In this document: positions 9,374 through 24,300 of the stretch, one piece after another
How the letters are laid out: every line of letters begins with the position of its first letter
Numbering within the stretch: position 1 is the first letter of the stretch
Assembly (NCBI RefSeq): GCF_021462225.1
Contig: NC_061798.1
Span: forward strand, 22,962,820-23,026,819
From: Girardinichthys multiradiatus
Lineage: Eukaryota; Chordata; Actinopteri; Cyprinodontiformes; Goodeidae
Reading direction: 5' to 3'
DNA: 64,000 bases
Program-made: the position numbers and the translations under genes
Notes under the pieces: generated by a model
What the model saw: only the letters and a program-made list of their open reading frames with translations
Told to the model about the DNA's origin: nothing
Database searches by the model: none

Positions 9374-12300
9374 GTAATATTACGCTAAACCTACTTGATA
9401 AGTCCGGCATGCAACATTAGCTGCAATTCTGCCCTGGATTTCGGTGTGTTGGAAGTCGCAAATAAGTTAAACGGATGAATGCCGTCTTTAAAGCGGATAC
9501 ATGAATTCAGAATGCTCATTGTAACACTGAAACAAATCCCACGCAAACGTAGATGAAGCCAGCTGGACGACGCTATGCGTCTTTAATTCCTACAAGATTA
9601 AACGGCATGTCTGTTACCTGCTGAGAAGGTGGCCACCGTGTGTAGATATTGGGGTTTGCGTTTTCTCCTTAATGCATCATCTAGTATGCCGCATTATTTT
9701 TTTGTTAGCCAATAAATATACATTGTCACCTTTTTTTAAATATTCTGTTACGCCTGCGCACCTGTGTTACGTCTGTGTAGAATGTGTCTCGTGCCCAGTT
9801 GCTATGGTGTCACCTAAACAGCTGTTCACGTGCAGCACAATCAAAAAAACTTTGGGCAAACTTTTATTGTTATGGTTTTAGACGGAGAACGCCGTATTCC
9901 TCACTATTAACATCTTATTAACCACCGCTCATATTTCATAAATTTGTCTCAAGTTTTTTAAGTGTTTATATTTAAATGCTACGTTCAAATACCTCGGACT
10001 GGAGCTCCGATCTGGAAATGACATCATAGCCGAGTGGCAGCAGGGCCGAACCCGTTCGTTCGATTTATCCCGGAAGTATGAGTTCTGAATCGCGTCACAC
10101 ATGAGTTCAGAGGTTCTAGTTGCAGGTTGGCAAATTCAATTCAGTTTATTTATATAGCGCCAATTCATAACACATGTTGCCTCAAGGCACTTCACAAAAG
10201 TCAGGTACATACATTCCAATTAATCCTGTCTAAGGAAACCCAGCAGATTGCATCCAGTCAGACTTGCAGCATTCCCTCCTCCTGGATGAGCATGTAGAGA
10301 CAGTGGACAGTCACTGGCGTTGACTTTGCAGCAATCCCTCATACTGAGCATGCATGTAGCGACAGTGGAGAGGAAAAACTCCCTTTTAACAGGAAGAAAC
10401 CTCCAGCAGAACCAGGCTCAGTGTGAGAGGCCATCTGCCACGACCGACTGGGGGTTTGAGAGAACAGAGCAGAGACACAAAAAGAACACAGAAGCACTGA
10501 TCCAGAAGTACTTTCTATGGGAAGGAAAAGTAAATGTTAATGGATGTAGCTCCTTTAGTCGTTTCATCTAGAAAGAAAGAACAGATAAACTCTGAGCCAG
10601 TTTTCAAGGTTACAGTCTGAAAGAGAGCACATAATTAGTCACAGTAAAAGCTCAAAGTCAATTGCCATGTCTAGGAGAGAGAAAGGGTTAAACATTGAAA
10701 GACAGGGCCAAGTGGATCATCTGTAGAGGGTGAGCATTAAGTTGTTGCCGGCAGAAGCTTGGATGATGCCCCTCTCCAGAAAGGTGTCACAGGTAGACAC
10801 AGAGTCAGGCCAGGTGTAGCTTCTAGGAAGAGAAAAGAGAGAACAAAGTTAAAAGCTGAAATAACAGGAAATAATGCAAAATTGGAGAGTAGTGTGAGAA
10901 TGTAGTGAAGAGGGTGAAAGTGGTCATTATGTCCTCCAGCAGCCTAAGCCTATAGCAGCATAACTACAGAGATAGCTCAGGATAACCTAAGCTACTCTAA
11001 CTATAGCTTTATCAAAATGGAAAGTTTTAAGCTTAGCCTTAAAAGTAGACAGGGTGTCTGCCTCATGGAGTAAAACTGGGAGCTGGTTCCACAGGAGAGG
11101 AGCCTGATAACTAAAGGATCTGCCTCCCATTCTACTTCTAGAGACTCTAGGAACCACCAGTAAACCTGCAGTCTGAGAACAAAGTGCTCTGTTAGGAACA
11201 TATGGAACAATCAGATCTCTGATGTATGATGGAGCTAAATCATTAAGGGCTTTATATGTGAGGAGGAGAATTTTAAATTCTATTCTGGATTTAACAGGGA
11301 ACCAATGAAGGGAAGCTAAAATAGGAGAAATATGATCTCTCTTTTTAATTTTCATCAGATCTCTTGCTGCAGCATTTTGAATCAGCTGAAGGCTTTTAAC
11401 TGCATTTTGTGGACATCCTGATAGTAACGAATTACAATAGTCCAGCCTTGAAGTAACAATGCACGGACTAGTTTTTCAGCGTCGCTCCTGGATAGGATAT
11501 TTCTAATTTTGGCAATGTTCTGGAGGTGAAAGAAGGAAATCCTAGAAACCTGTTTTAATATGGATTTTAAATGACATGTCCTGGTCAAAAATAACACCAA
11601 GGTTTTTTACTTTATTACCGGAGGTGAATTTAGTGCCATCCAGGTTAAGTGATTCCCTAAGCAGTTTTTTTTAAAAGACTCTGGTCCAAAGACGACAACT
11701 TCTGTCTTGTCTGAATTTAGAAGCCATCCAAGTTTTTATATCTTCAAGACATGCTTGTAGTCTATCTAACTGATTGGGCTCATCAGGATTTATGGATAAG
11801 TAAAGCTGAGTATCATCAGCGTAACAGTGAAAATGTATCCTATGCTGCCTGATAATTTTACCTATTGGAAGTATATATATAGATAGATCTGTCATTAGTA
11901 AAGAGAGAATAGAATTGGTCCAAATACTGGACCCTGTGGTACTCCATAATTAACCATGGAGTTTAAAGATTTTTCATTTACATGAACAAACTGGAATCTG
12001 TCAGACAGATAAGATTTAAACCAGCCTAGCGCTGTTCCCCTGATCCCTACAGCATATTCCAGTCTTTCTAAGAGAATATTATGGTCGACTGTATCAAATG
12101 CAGCACTGAGATCTAACAGAACCAGTACAGACACAAGTCCATTATCTGAAGCCATAAGAATATCATTAGTGACTTTCAGCACAGCTGTTTCAGTGCTAAG
12201 ATGAGCTCTGAAGCCTGACTGAAACTCTTCAAACAGGTCCTTGCTGTGTAAATGCTCACACATTTGATTAACAACTATTTTCTCAAGAATTTTAGATAAG

Positions 12301-15300
12301 AATGGAAGATTGGATATAGGTCTGTAATTTTTCAAGTCATCTCGATCAAGCGAAAGTTTCTTAAGTAAAGGTTTAATTACAGCTAACTTAAAAGCCTGCG
12401 GTACATATCCATTTACTAAAGATAGATTAATCATATCTAAAATGGGGCTGTTAATCAGAGGGAACACTTCCTTAAATAATTTGGTTGGGATTGGGTCTAA
12501 CATACAAGTTGAAGGTTTAGATGAAGCTAATATTTCTGATAACTCAGGAAGCTCCACAGGATCAAAGCAGTCCAAACACAAATCAGGTTCTACAGTTACT
12601 TCTAATGTTGTCTCAAATAAGACCCACAATATATGGTGAATATATCATCATCGCAATATCAGTGTGTGCTATCTCCATATGCCAAGGTTTTGAGTGCAAT
12701 TGTTGTTTAATATATGTAATGAACTTGCTTTTTTCATGCCAATGTAATATTTAGCCAGTTGGACAGAGTGTTACGGTACCAGATAGTCACACAGGACACA
12801 CACAGTCCTGTCATCTACAGAAATACCCAGACAACTCTGCAGTCATAAGGTGGATAAGAGCTGGACAAGAAGCTGAGTACAGGGAGCTGGTGGACCACTG
12901 TGTGGCATGGTGTGGAAACAATAATCTCCTCTTGAATAAAACAAAGGAGATGATTGTAAATTTTAAGAGAAACAGGAACAGGTCAAACTCTATTTCCATC
13001 ATGGGAGAAGAGGTGGGGGAGGAGTATAAATACCTTTTGTGTTGTGTTCACCTGGACAACAGACTGGTGTGGAGATGACACTGTGAAGCCGTCTACAAGA
13101 AGGGACAGAGCACACTGTACTTCTTGGGGAAGCTTAGGTCCTTCAGTGTTTCCAGCAAGATGCTGCATATCTTCTATAAGTCTGTTGTGGAGAGTGTGAT
13201 CTCTTCTGCCATCATCTGCTGGGGTAGCCGCATCAGAGCCAGGGACTTAAAGCTCAATAAGCTGATAAAGAAGGCTGGCTCTGTTCTGGAGACTCCTCTT
13301 GAACCTCTGGAGATCATTGTGCAAAGAAGCATTCTTGATTAAAATGAAGAACATCATGGAGAACCCTGAGCATCTTCTTCATGTGACTGTTGTACAGCAA
13401 CAGTGTCTTCAGTCAGAGGCTTCTTCAGATCTGCTGTAAGACGGACCACTACAGGAGATCCTTCCTGCCCACAGCCATCAGCATCTACAACGGTTCTAAC
13501 CAGTGGGTTGCCTGTTCGAACCCCTGCTTTGTCTGTCTCAGTTATGTCCATGGGCAAGATACTTCACCCTCCTTGCCTGCTGATGGTGGTCAGAGGGCCC
13601 AGTGGTGCCGATTGTATGGCAATCTCACCTCTGTCAGGCTATCCCAGGGCAGCTGTGGCTATAATGTAGACTCCCACTGTCCGTGTGACAATGTGTGCAT
13701 GAATGGGTGAATGATGGATTGTAGTGTAAAGCGCTTTGGAGTCCTTGGACTTGATAAAGCGCTGTATAAGTGCAGGCCATTTTACCAATAGTTTAGATCA
13801 CCCACATTCACACCATTATTCTGTATATGTGCAGCAGTCATATTGGATAATAAACTCTGGGAAGTTTGGTGCATTCGCACTTTCCTATTCAAAAGTCAGA
13901 CTTCAACGGACATTCTTGTTGTATTTCGGCCAGGATCTAAGAAAATCTGACTTCCAAATAATAACAGAATGCATCACATGTGTTTATATTTGTCCTCTGG
14001 AGTCAGAATCTCAGAGTTCCAAGTTAAAAAATCAGATTGAATGCCCCCGTAAGTTGGAATTTCTAATAGAAAAATTAAAGGTCCTCTAATAAATGGTTTA
14101 TTTAAGCCACATTCACTATTTTTCACATGTGTCGCAGCCATATTGGCCCTCCGACGTTCCCTGCCAGTACTTCTGCGTTTGATTAGACTCGGAGGTAGAG
14201 TCCAGATTCAGTAGTGTTTTGTCCATTTTGTCTTGAAACTGGGATCTGGGAATTATGTCACACCCCAAGTTAAAAAAAGTCAGTAGGATTAGTTGATTGT
14301 TGTGGTGCTAATGGTGCGTTGCATTTGCCAATTTGTTCCAAATCAAAAAAATCAAATAATAAAACCCTTTTTAAGTGACTTTTTTTTTCCTCTGAACTCT
14401 GAGTACAAATTTGATGAACCATTACTAGCGCACATCATTTAAAACAATCAACATACTGTATGTTCAATTTGGGAACCGTTTCTACATGCTTACATCTTAA
14501 CTCTTGTTAGCTTTTGCATTTAAAGCAAAACAATTTTCAACAGTCAAAACTTTAAAAAGGAGAATTTCTTTGAACATTTATATTCCTTTGTGGCCAAAGT
14601 AATGGTTCAAAATGAATTTTTAGTATGTTAAACGGTAATCAACTCAGTTCATGCTGGTATAACATGCTGTAACTCTATGCGTTACATTAACGCTCAGCTT
14701 GGACTCCTGCTTTACTTGCACTGCCATACTTGCACAATGATCATCTGCACTGTTGTATTGCTCTTGCATCTTATACTGCTCTATACTTACTCTCACTCAC
14801 TTAAAACTGTGCACATATATTTATATTATATTGTAGATATGTTTATACTGTTTAATTTGTATTGTATTGCACCGACTACGCCAAAACAAATTCCTTGTAT
14901 GTCCAAAAACGTACTTGGCAATAAAGCTTTTCTGATTCTGATTCTGATAACCCAACTTTGAAAGAAATCTCAGTTTCAGTAGAAGTCAAACCCAACATGC
15001 AGCATATTATTTTCTCTTGATAGACCGAAGGTAGAAAACGGCCTTGTATCAGCTGATCTCAACATTCAGGTCGATGTATCTGCATTACAGTTGATGGGGT
15101 ATTGAAGAGCAGATGAATTTGAAGCAAGGTCAGCAATGAGATGGCAAAAAATCTGGAGGTGTCAGGTATGGACAGTGTCCAACTTGGCAGTAGAAGGACT
15201 GTAGTAAGCATGATTTATAAAATGAACAAAATGCTGGATCTGGCAACGGTCACCAGTATGGATTTTTTAAAAACATCTGAACGGAGCCATTGTGGGATTT

Positions 15301-18300
15301 GCATTTCATGGAGTATTGACCTGGATGGTGACTAGATTTGGACTTCTGTCACATTTTCTTTGAATTTTGTTCTAAAGCTCCCTTCCAAACTGACCACTTT
15401 TTTCTTGCAGCCTACAAGGAAACCAACACATGAACTGTAATGTATACAGATCCGAACAAACGTAAACATACTGGGCTAAGTGCTGGCCTACAAGTGCAAA
15501 GATGCTGAAGCACCCATAAGCTTTGCTGTAACAGGACCTCTGCCACTCACCTGGAACAAGGCTGGAAGTGGGAAGAAAGCACCTATCAGGATAAATAATG
15601 TTATGTAAAATTATTGAATTATCTTTCAGTTTACCTCATTTTGTTTGGCAGCACTTTCACCTAGGTGGTTTGAAATGTGTTTTTATAAATGAAAAGCAGA
15701 GAAATAACTAGGGGTGGACCGACTGCAGTTTTCTGGCAGATCACAGATTTTTAAAAGTCCTGACCTGCCGGTTCCAATTTTGGCCAATACTGCAATTTTA
15801 TTTATAAGTGACATTGTCAGGAGTTATAGGTCACAATTATACCTTCAATGTTCCAATCTTTTTTTATTGAAAAACACTGAAGAATACCCTTGAAACAATA
15901 CAAACCTGTTTTAACTGCTCGTACTCTCAAATATAAATGAAAAGTTTAGAGTTGTGCCGTTCCTTTAGTCTTTCATTTTTCACAATTTAAAAAAAACAAA
16001 CAAGACTTGCACAACAGGTTAGACAAGTAGATAAAATTGGTCGATAAGATCGGTTTCACATGTAAGTATTGGCTGATCACCCAAAATTAAGGAAACCGGG
16101 GGCGATCGGTTAGAAATAACCAGAAAATAATTCTAGAAGATCGACCATTTCACATACAGGTCCTTCTCAAAATATTAGCATATTGTGATAAAGTTAATTA
16201 TTTTCCATAATGTCATGATGAAAATTTAACATTCATATATTTTAGATTCGTTGCACACTAACTGAAATATTTCAGGTCTTTTATTGTCTTAATACGGATG
16301 ATTGTGGCATACAGCTCATGAAAACCCAAAATTCCTATCTCACAAAATTAGCATATTTCATCCGACCAATAAAAGAAAAGTGTTTTTAATACAAAAAACG
16401 TCAACCTTCAAATAATCATGTACAGTTATGCACTCAATACTTGGTCGGAAATCCTTTTGCAGAAATGACTGCTTTAATGCGGCGTGGCATGGAGGCAATC
16501 AGCCTGTGGCACTGCTGAGGTCTTATGGAGGCCCAGGATGCTTCGATAGCGACCTTTAGCTCATCCAGAGTGTTGGGTCTTGAGTCTCTCAACGTTCTCT
16601 TCACAATATCCCACAGATTCTCTATGGGGTTCAGGTCAGGAGAGTTGGCAGGCCAATTGAGCACAGTGATACCATGGTCAGTAAACCATTTACCAGTGGT
16701 TTTGGCACTGTGAGCAGGTGCCAGGTCGTGCTAAAAAATGAAATCTTCATCTCCATAAAGCTTTTCAGCAGATGGAAGCATGAAGTGCTCCAAAATCTCC
16801 TGATAGCTAGCTGCATTGACCCTGCCCTTGATAAAACACAGTGGACCAACACCAGCAGCTGACACGGCACCCCAGACCATCACTGACTGTGGGTACTTGA
16901 CACTGGACTTCTGGCATTTTGGCATTTCCTTCTCCCCAGTCTTCCTCCAGACTCTGGCACCTTGATTTCCGAATGACATGCAGAATTTGCTTTCATCCGA
17001 AAAAAGTACTTTGGACCACTGAGCAACAGTCCAGTGCTGCTTCTCTGTAGCCCAGGTCAGGCGCTTCTGCCGCTGTTTCTGGTTCAAAAGTGGCTTGACC
17101 TGGGGAATGCGGCACCTGTAGCCCATTTCCTGCACACGCCTGTGCACGGTGGCTCTGGATGTTTCTACTCCAGACTCAGTCCACTGCTTCCGCAGGTCCC
17201 CTAAGGTCTGGAATCGGCCCTTCTCCACAATCTTCCTCAGGGTCCGGTCACCTCTTCTCGTTGTGTAGTGTTTTCTGCCACACTTTTTCCTTCCCACAGA
17301 CTTCCCACTGAGGTGCCTTGATACAGCACTCTGGGAACAGCCTATTCGTTCAGAAATTTCTTTCTGTGTCTTACCCTCTTGCTTGAAGGTGTCAATAGTG
17401 GCCTTCTAGACAGCAGTCAGGTCAGCAGTCTTACCCATGATTGGGGTTTTGAGTGATGAACCAGGCTGGGAGTTTTAAAGGCCTCAGGAATCTTTTGCAG
17501 GTGTTTAGAGTTAACTCGTTGATTCAGATGATTAGGGTTTAGAGACCCTTTTAATGATATGCTAATTTTGTGAGATAGGAATTTTGGGTTTTCATGAGCT
17601 GTATGCCAAAATCATCCGTATTAAGACAATAAAAGACCTGAAATATTTCAGTTAGTGTGCAATGAATCTAAAATATATGAATGTTAAATTTTCATCATTA
17701 CATTATGGAAAATAATGAACTTTATCACAATATGCTAATATTTTGAGAAGGACCTGTATACATAAGATGCTGTATTTGTTTTGTACTGTTGCTGCAAAAA
17801 ATATCTGCAAAATGTTGTGTATCTATGTAATATTCTAGATTTTTCTTCTTACATTCCTTGTCTCTTTCATCTCCCATCTGCATTTATAATGAATGATTTT
17901 GCTGTTGTATTTTCTCCAGGTCTGGAACTCAGTCACGAAGAGCTCAATGAGGATGTACCGCTCCTCCAGACCCCCTCAAACTCCAATTACGTCCCAGATG
18001 CGGTGGTGCCGCCGGGCGAGCCGTGGCTCCACGGCGGCCCCTCCAGGGCTGTGCTGTCCCTGCCTGCCTGTCTCTCCCTCCGTACAAATGGTGCGTCCTC
18101 TGTCGAAGAACAGGGGGAGATGAAGGTGTATGCTAAGTGTCAACTTCAGCAAGGGGTCCTGTTTGGGCCCTTTTTGGGAGAGGTGTGCAAGGGACAAATG
18201 CTGAGCAACCTCAGATATGCCTGGGCTGTAAGTTGACAGACACCCACAAGAATCTATTGAAAAGGAGCATTTTTTTTTTTAAGTTTAGAAAACAAGTTTT

Positions 18301-21300
18301 CTAGTTGTTGACAAGTAATTGTGGTTATTTGTAATTATAAAAATAATATTTCTAACAGAAGAAAATTTTTTAGGTGTTGCATAAATGTCATAAATATTCC
18401 AGCACGATTATTTAATTTTCTCAGTTTTGACCTACATATTATTATTAATTTTAACCCTCAATTAAACATTTATAATTTGTCACATCAAACCTTATTTAAA
18501 AGTTAGACAAAATATGTGCTTGAGAAAATATTTTGACACATTTTGTTAAAAAATGCCTCTAGATCCGAGATGATTCTGCCTTCACCTATGTTGATGCATC
18601 TGATGAGAACAAATCTAACTGGATGAGGTGAGGTATTAATATAGCGTCACTGTTTTATCCTGAAGGATCTTCCTCTGGCAGAAAACATGATTTACTGTAG
18701 ACGTTTGCTCTGTATTTTCAGATATGTATCATATACAAGCAACGAGGACGAACACAACTTGGTGGTTTTCCAGTTTTACCGTCACATATACTACAAGGTT
18801 TGCCAGTCCATCTCAGAGGGGGCAGAGCTCAAAGTCTGGATTGGGAAGGATTATGCCTCGCTATTGGGTCTGGGGATGAGTGAGTTCTACTCCATTGGGT
18901 TTATGTGCTGTAGTGGATGATCTGATTTATGTGGGCAACTCATAAAATTTGAATGTTATCAAAAAGTTAATTTATTTCAGTATTTTAAAGATTCATATAT
19001 TTTGATGCCAGTATTTTCTACATGTGTTACACACGCATCAATGTATTTTAAGTGTTTATTTCTGTTAACTGTGCTGTTCAGTCTTGTGAGGGGTCCCGAG
19101 GGTTCAGTTTTAGGCCCCTTCCTCTTCACACTCGCCCTGCTTCCTCTCGACTCTGTTTAGAAAACATGGGATCTCCTTTTATTGTTACACGGATGATACC
19201 CAGATACAGGTCCTTCTCAAAATATTAGCATATTGTGATAAAGTTCATTATTTTCCATAATGTAATGATGAAAATTTAACATTCATATATTTTAGATTAA
19301 TTGCACACTAACTGAAATATTTCAGGTCTTTTATTGTCTTAATATGGATGATTTTGGCATACAGCTCATGAAAACCCAAAATTCCTATCTCACAAAATTA
19401 GCATATCATTAAAAGGGTCTCTAAACGAGCTATGAACCTAATCATCTGAATCAACCAGTTAACTCTAAACACCTGCAAAAGATTCCTGAGGCCTTTAAAA
19501 CTCTCAGCCTGGTTCATCATGTTGTGGAATTTTCTTATCAAAGTGGGTAGAAGTTGACTCATAACAAGAGAAAATCCGGACTTTGTCTTATAAGTTTTAT
19601 TCAAAGGCATTCAGCGTTTGAAGACCCTGACACTGAGGTTAGTCAGTGAAACAGAGCCCCGATCAACATTTACACACAGTATTTATACCAGAACATGACA
19701 GTGTTATCTCAACTGCAAAGAGTTTTAGAAATATGGCCCCTAGACCCTCCCCGGGTCAGAGTTAACAAAGTTATTTATGAGGGCACCCATCTACCTTCCC
19801 TTGAAATATACACTTCAGGAAGTGTTAACCATAAAACTCTCCAGCATTTGAATTTAGAGTCCATCTGCTCTAAATAACAGAACACTAATAAAACACAGAG
19901 GTCAGAGGTGAGAGGTAGATGGAAGGTCACCTGTGGGTGATAAAAGACAGAATCAAATGAGAGAGGTGAAGGGAATATCAGAGCACTTTGAAATAATTTT
20001 CCATTACACTCCTTTCTTCTGATTACAAGATAATCACATAACTAAAAGAAAATTCTACAAAACCATCACCCAAGGAAAAATGACCTCCACCAACCGGTTA
20101 TCTGGAAAGAAAGTAGCTAGAGCATAAGTAGCATCAATAGGAACTGGTACCAAAAATGGTTGATCATTAATAGCACGTGAAATCAAACAACAAACATAAC
20201 AACAATCATTTCTTATCTTCCTCACGGTTTGATGCATCAGTTGCCACCAGACATTATCAGCATGATCATAGTAGTCAGAAAAGTGATGGATCTCTCTTCG
20301 AATCAGCTGATGAGTATTATTAACACAATTCCTCAAATTAGCCCTACATTGTCTTTGCTGCACCTTTTCCCAAATGAACACAAGAGTTATAAAAATACTT
20401 GAAATACCAATCATTAGCATCAGAACAGACAATCTTCCATTTAACTGCATCGTGACCTTGAAGTGGAATGTCCTTTCTTCTGGTACAGAAAGAAAACAGT
20501 TTTTTTTCTCAAAGAAAACAAATTATAAACAACTTTAAAAAAAACAAAAATCCTGCTGCCTCTCCTGAGTGGCTTCTGCGCTTCAAGCTGCCCTGTTACC
20601 AGTCTGGTACAGGTGGGCGGTCGTTGGAAGCTCCTCTAGAAATATATTTAGAAACAGGAACTCTAACCTGCTGGAAGTCAGGCTTCCATAGTCCAACTTA
20701 TGATTTCTAACTTTCAGGCAATGCGATGGCCTTAAGTAGATTCTGAAATAACATTGCACTGCCCAAGGGATTATTGTGCCCTTGTAAGAACAGTGTTCTT
20801 CAACCACCTGTTCAATCACTCGCCAGTGATCAGCTTACAGTTCTTTATCTTATGGTGGTCCGCTGTCCTCACACCTTTCAGGCCGTGGATGATCCAGTTG
20901 GAAGATGACTTGTGTCCTGGAAGCCAGATGAAGCTGGAGGAGCTGGAGCTTTCCTGCAGCTTTCCTGCAGCTTTCCTGGGTGTCTAGTAGGATCTGATAT
21001 GGGCCATTCCAGCGCCTGGACTTCCTGTGTTTTCTCCTAGATTCTCTGACCAGAATCCAGTTGCCAGGAATAAAGGACTGGAGGGTGGAAGTGGCTGTTT
21101 CTGGTAATGCAGCCTTCACCATCTGTGAAACTTGAGAAAACACAGTGGACAGGTTTTGACAGTAAAACAATATCCTATCTTCACACAAAGATGTGGAAGA
21201 AAATTATCTTGGCAATATCCCCATGTCCAAATTAGGAGACCTGCTACACAGCACTTCAAAAGGACTGAGATTTGCCTGTGTCCTTTGTCTCAATCTCATA

Positions 21301-24300
21301 TAAGTGAGAACAATAGGTAGAGCCTTCACAACACTTGGCTAATTTTCAATTCAAAGTCCCATTCTCAAACCTAAGTGCTTAACTACATGAACTTCATCTA
21401 AACATCCAACAAAATCCAAAGAATTGATCTTCTGACTTCACCTGATATACTAGCAATGACCATCAGCTAAATATTCTGAATATCAAAAATGTGACATGAT
21501 GTTTGAGGAAGGTCTGATTACAGGTCAACATTTCATAGTTTCAGAATACCCACAAAGAATTTCAAAAATGGTCTAATCTGTGGAGATATAAAATTTCACA
21601 AAAAATCAACACCATAATTTCAGAGAGGTTTTCAGAATGTGGTCTTAGGGAGCTATGCACCATTTATATAACAAAGTACAACGTCTCTCTCGCATTGTCA
21701 CTAAGTCCTCACTGGAGGTCTGAGCTACCCTTTTTCCCATGAGTGCTAAAACTTTTGGAACCTCATGTTACTTTATTCTGACATTCCCCTCTTCTGGCGC
21801 AGGGTCCAACCCATGCGACAATCCAGCAAAAAGTTTGTACAAAAATGTTCTAGTAACCAAGATCACATAACCTAGAACCAAAGAAATGAATTCTGACATA
21901 ACTATGTGTCACTATGAATTTAAGAAAAGCAACATAAAGAAAATCCAGATGTTTTTAACTGCAATTCAGTTCCATTAACAACAAAACACAAACTTTAGTT
22001 ATTCAGTTCATCAATGTCTCACTTAGAAATTAGTCACACATCATCCTAATTTGTCTTGTACAAAGATGAGTATTAGATTAATGGACATCCAATGTAATTT
22101 GGATGAATAAACCCTACAAATTGAATCAAATAAATAATTCCCACCAAGTATAAAGGCATGACTCTGATTCTTTATCAAAAACATATTCCTTACTTTTGCA
22201 TATCTTGAACTGTCAGCTAGCTTAATGGCACCAGGGAAACTTTCAATCTAATAAATCACCAATGATCCTGCATGCAAAACTAATTCTTCAAACTAGTTTA
22301 AACTATTTCATTAACCTTTTAGTAATAAAACACATAAATCTAAAAGTCATGCTACACCCTTAATTATTATACAAAAAAAACATGTTTTTAAGGCAACAAT
22401 CACTACAAGCATTTTGATTCTATTGTCTCTTAAACAGTGTTAAAACTCAGGAAGGGAGGTGCTGAGCGTTACCATGACAACAAAGGCATGAACCAACCTA
22501 GTAGGTGGGCGGAGTCAGGCAGAACTAACCTCTGATTGACAGCCTATGGGCGGACCCACAGTTTCTTCATCCCATCCCACATTAGTGTAACTTAAACTGC
22601 TTAGCTATTAACATGCACCTACCTCAGAAACAAGCTGCTTCTTAACTCTCCTGAAAACTCAAAGTTTTAATCAATCTGAGATTTAGAAACATTATTCTAA
22701 ACATGAATTATTGTCATGCAACATATAAACAAACATTAATTCCAACAAAACAAAGACAAAACATCAAAGACAGACAAATGGCCAAATTTGAAGCTTCAAG
22801 AATTCAAAGAAATTTTTAACAATCTCTTTTCAGAATATGTTTTCTCAGCCATATCTTTTAATGCTATAATTGATCAATTTGGTTATGACAATCGTCAGGA
22901 TCCTTTTTAAAAATGAGTGCACATAGTCCAAAGAGATCTCAAAGTATTTAGAAGCACAGCAACAGTTTTCTCTTATATGAATCCAAATTTACTGATGCTG
23001 AAACCTTTTGCTAATTCTTTGTACTGTATCTCTATAATAATAACTACAATCCTGAGAGTTATTGTTATAGTTCTCTTTTTGTTTGGCTCAATTTGATCGC
23101 AGCTGCATTGCAGAATTTCAAGTTAAATGCAAAGAAGTATTTTTTATTTAATTCAATTCAAATTCAAAGATACTTTATTGATCCCCGAGGGGAAATTAGA
23201 AAAGTCAGCGTTGACATTTTTATAGTATACCCAAACTAAACAAAACTGCAGTGTTTGACTTAATCAGAAATTAAGATAAGAAGCTTGTCTCCAAACTGGA
23301 CTTTTTCCCACATAGTGTTTAAAGAAGAACAAACATCATTTTCTTTAATTTGGCTATTTAAATTTTGAGAGTTGGGGAAAACTTATTACTAGAACCCCTC
23401 TTTAATAATCCAAATGCTGATAAATGTTTCAATATTTTATCTCTTAGTAATCTGAAATTACCTTGTGTACTTTTGTACTCCTATGTATTCCTTTAATCTT
23501 TAAACCCTAAGAAATCAAACAAGGAGACTTGAGTTTGAGCCGACCATCCTCTTACTGTTAAGAGAGCCTTTATTTCTTTTCTTTTCCTAAAATAAAGGAT
23601 TTTACTTGTCTTATTCCGTTATACAAGTCCTAACCTTGGTTCCAAAACTAAACTCTTCAACCCCAATCTGTGTTCACCAGAGTAGAAATTTTGAGTATTA
23701 TTGCATTTCAAAGTCACCAAAATGACTGGAACTCATCATTGACTTAGATCTATTTTAATAAGTAATCAGCCTACCTTTAATTAAGTCTTATAATTTCATG
23801 GACCCAAAATCTATGGCTTACAGGCTTCAGGAGTCCAGGAACCACAAGTTGAGTACTACTGCATTGAACAATGGTGTTAACTTTCTGCAGAGATTGAAGG
23901 ATTGGCTAAATATATTATTTCTGCTTGGACAATAATCAGATTTAAAATTATTAGTTCACAGCTCCTAATTTACCTCAGATCATATTTGCTTCTAACCCAG
24001 TTCATAAGAAGCTTCAGACAAACATTATGCTAAAAAAACCAAGAACAAAAACCCAGATCTGTTTTAAAATAAAGAAAAAGCATGCTTAAAAAAAACGTGT
24101 TACTGTGGTGGAAAATAACTCCACAGTTCTGAAGGCCTTTTCATGCAGAGTCTTTTAGGAAACATGAGATTAGTTTAATTTTTGTGTGGTACCACTGTCC
24201 AATCAGATTCTTTCTAAATAACCCCATTTTTTCATACTCATTTTAAAGGTTTGTTTTACCAAGAAAAATGTGTTTAACAAAACCAATTACTCTCAAAAGT

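Noticed and set aside
11001..13342. Reverse transcriptase fragments as parts of one LINE
   Set aside because: The minus-strand L2 text (10134-12629) and the plus-strand fragments (12880-13490) differ in strand and family motifs, so they are separate insertions.
19695..19877. 60-codon frame present in both LTRs
   Set aside because: It is antisense to the provirus, has no known motif and is duplicated only because the LTR is.
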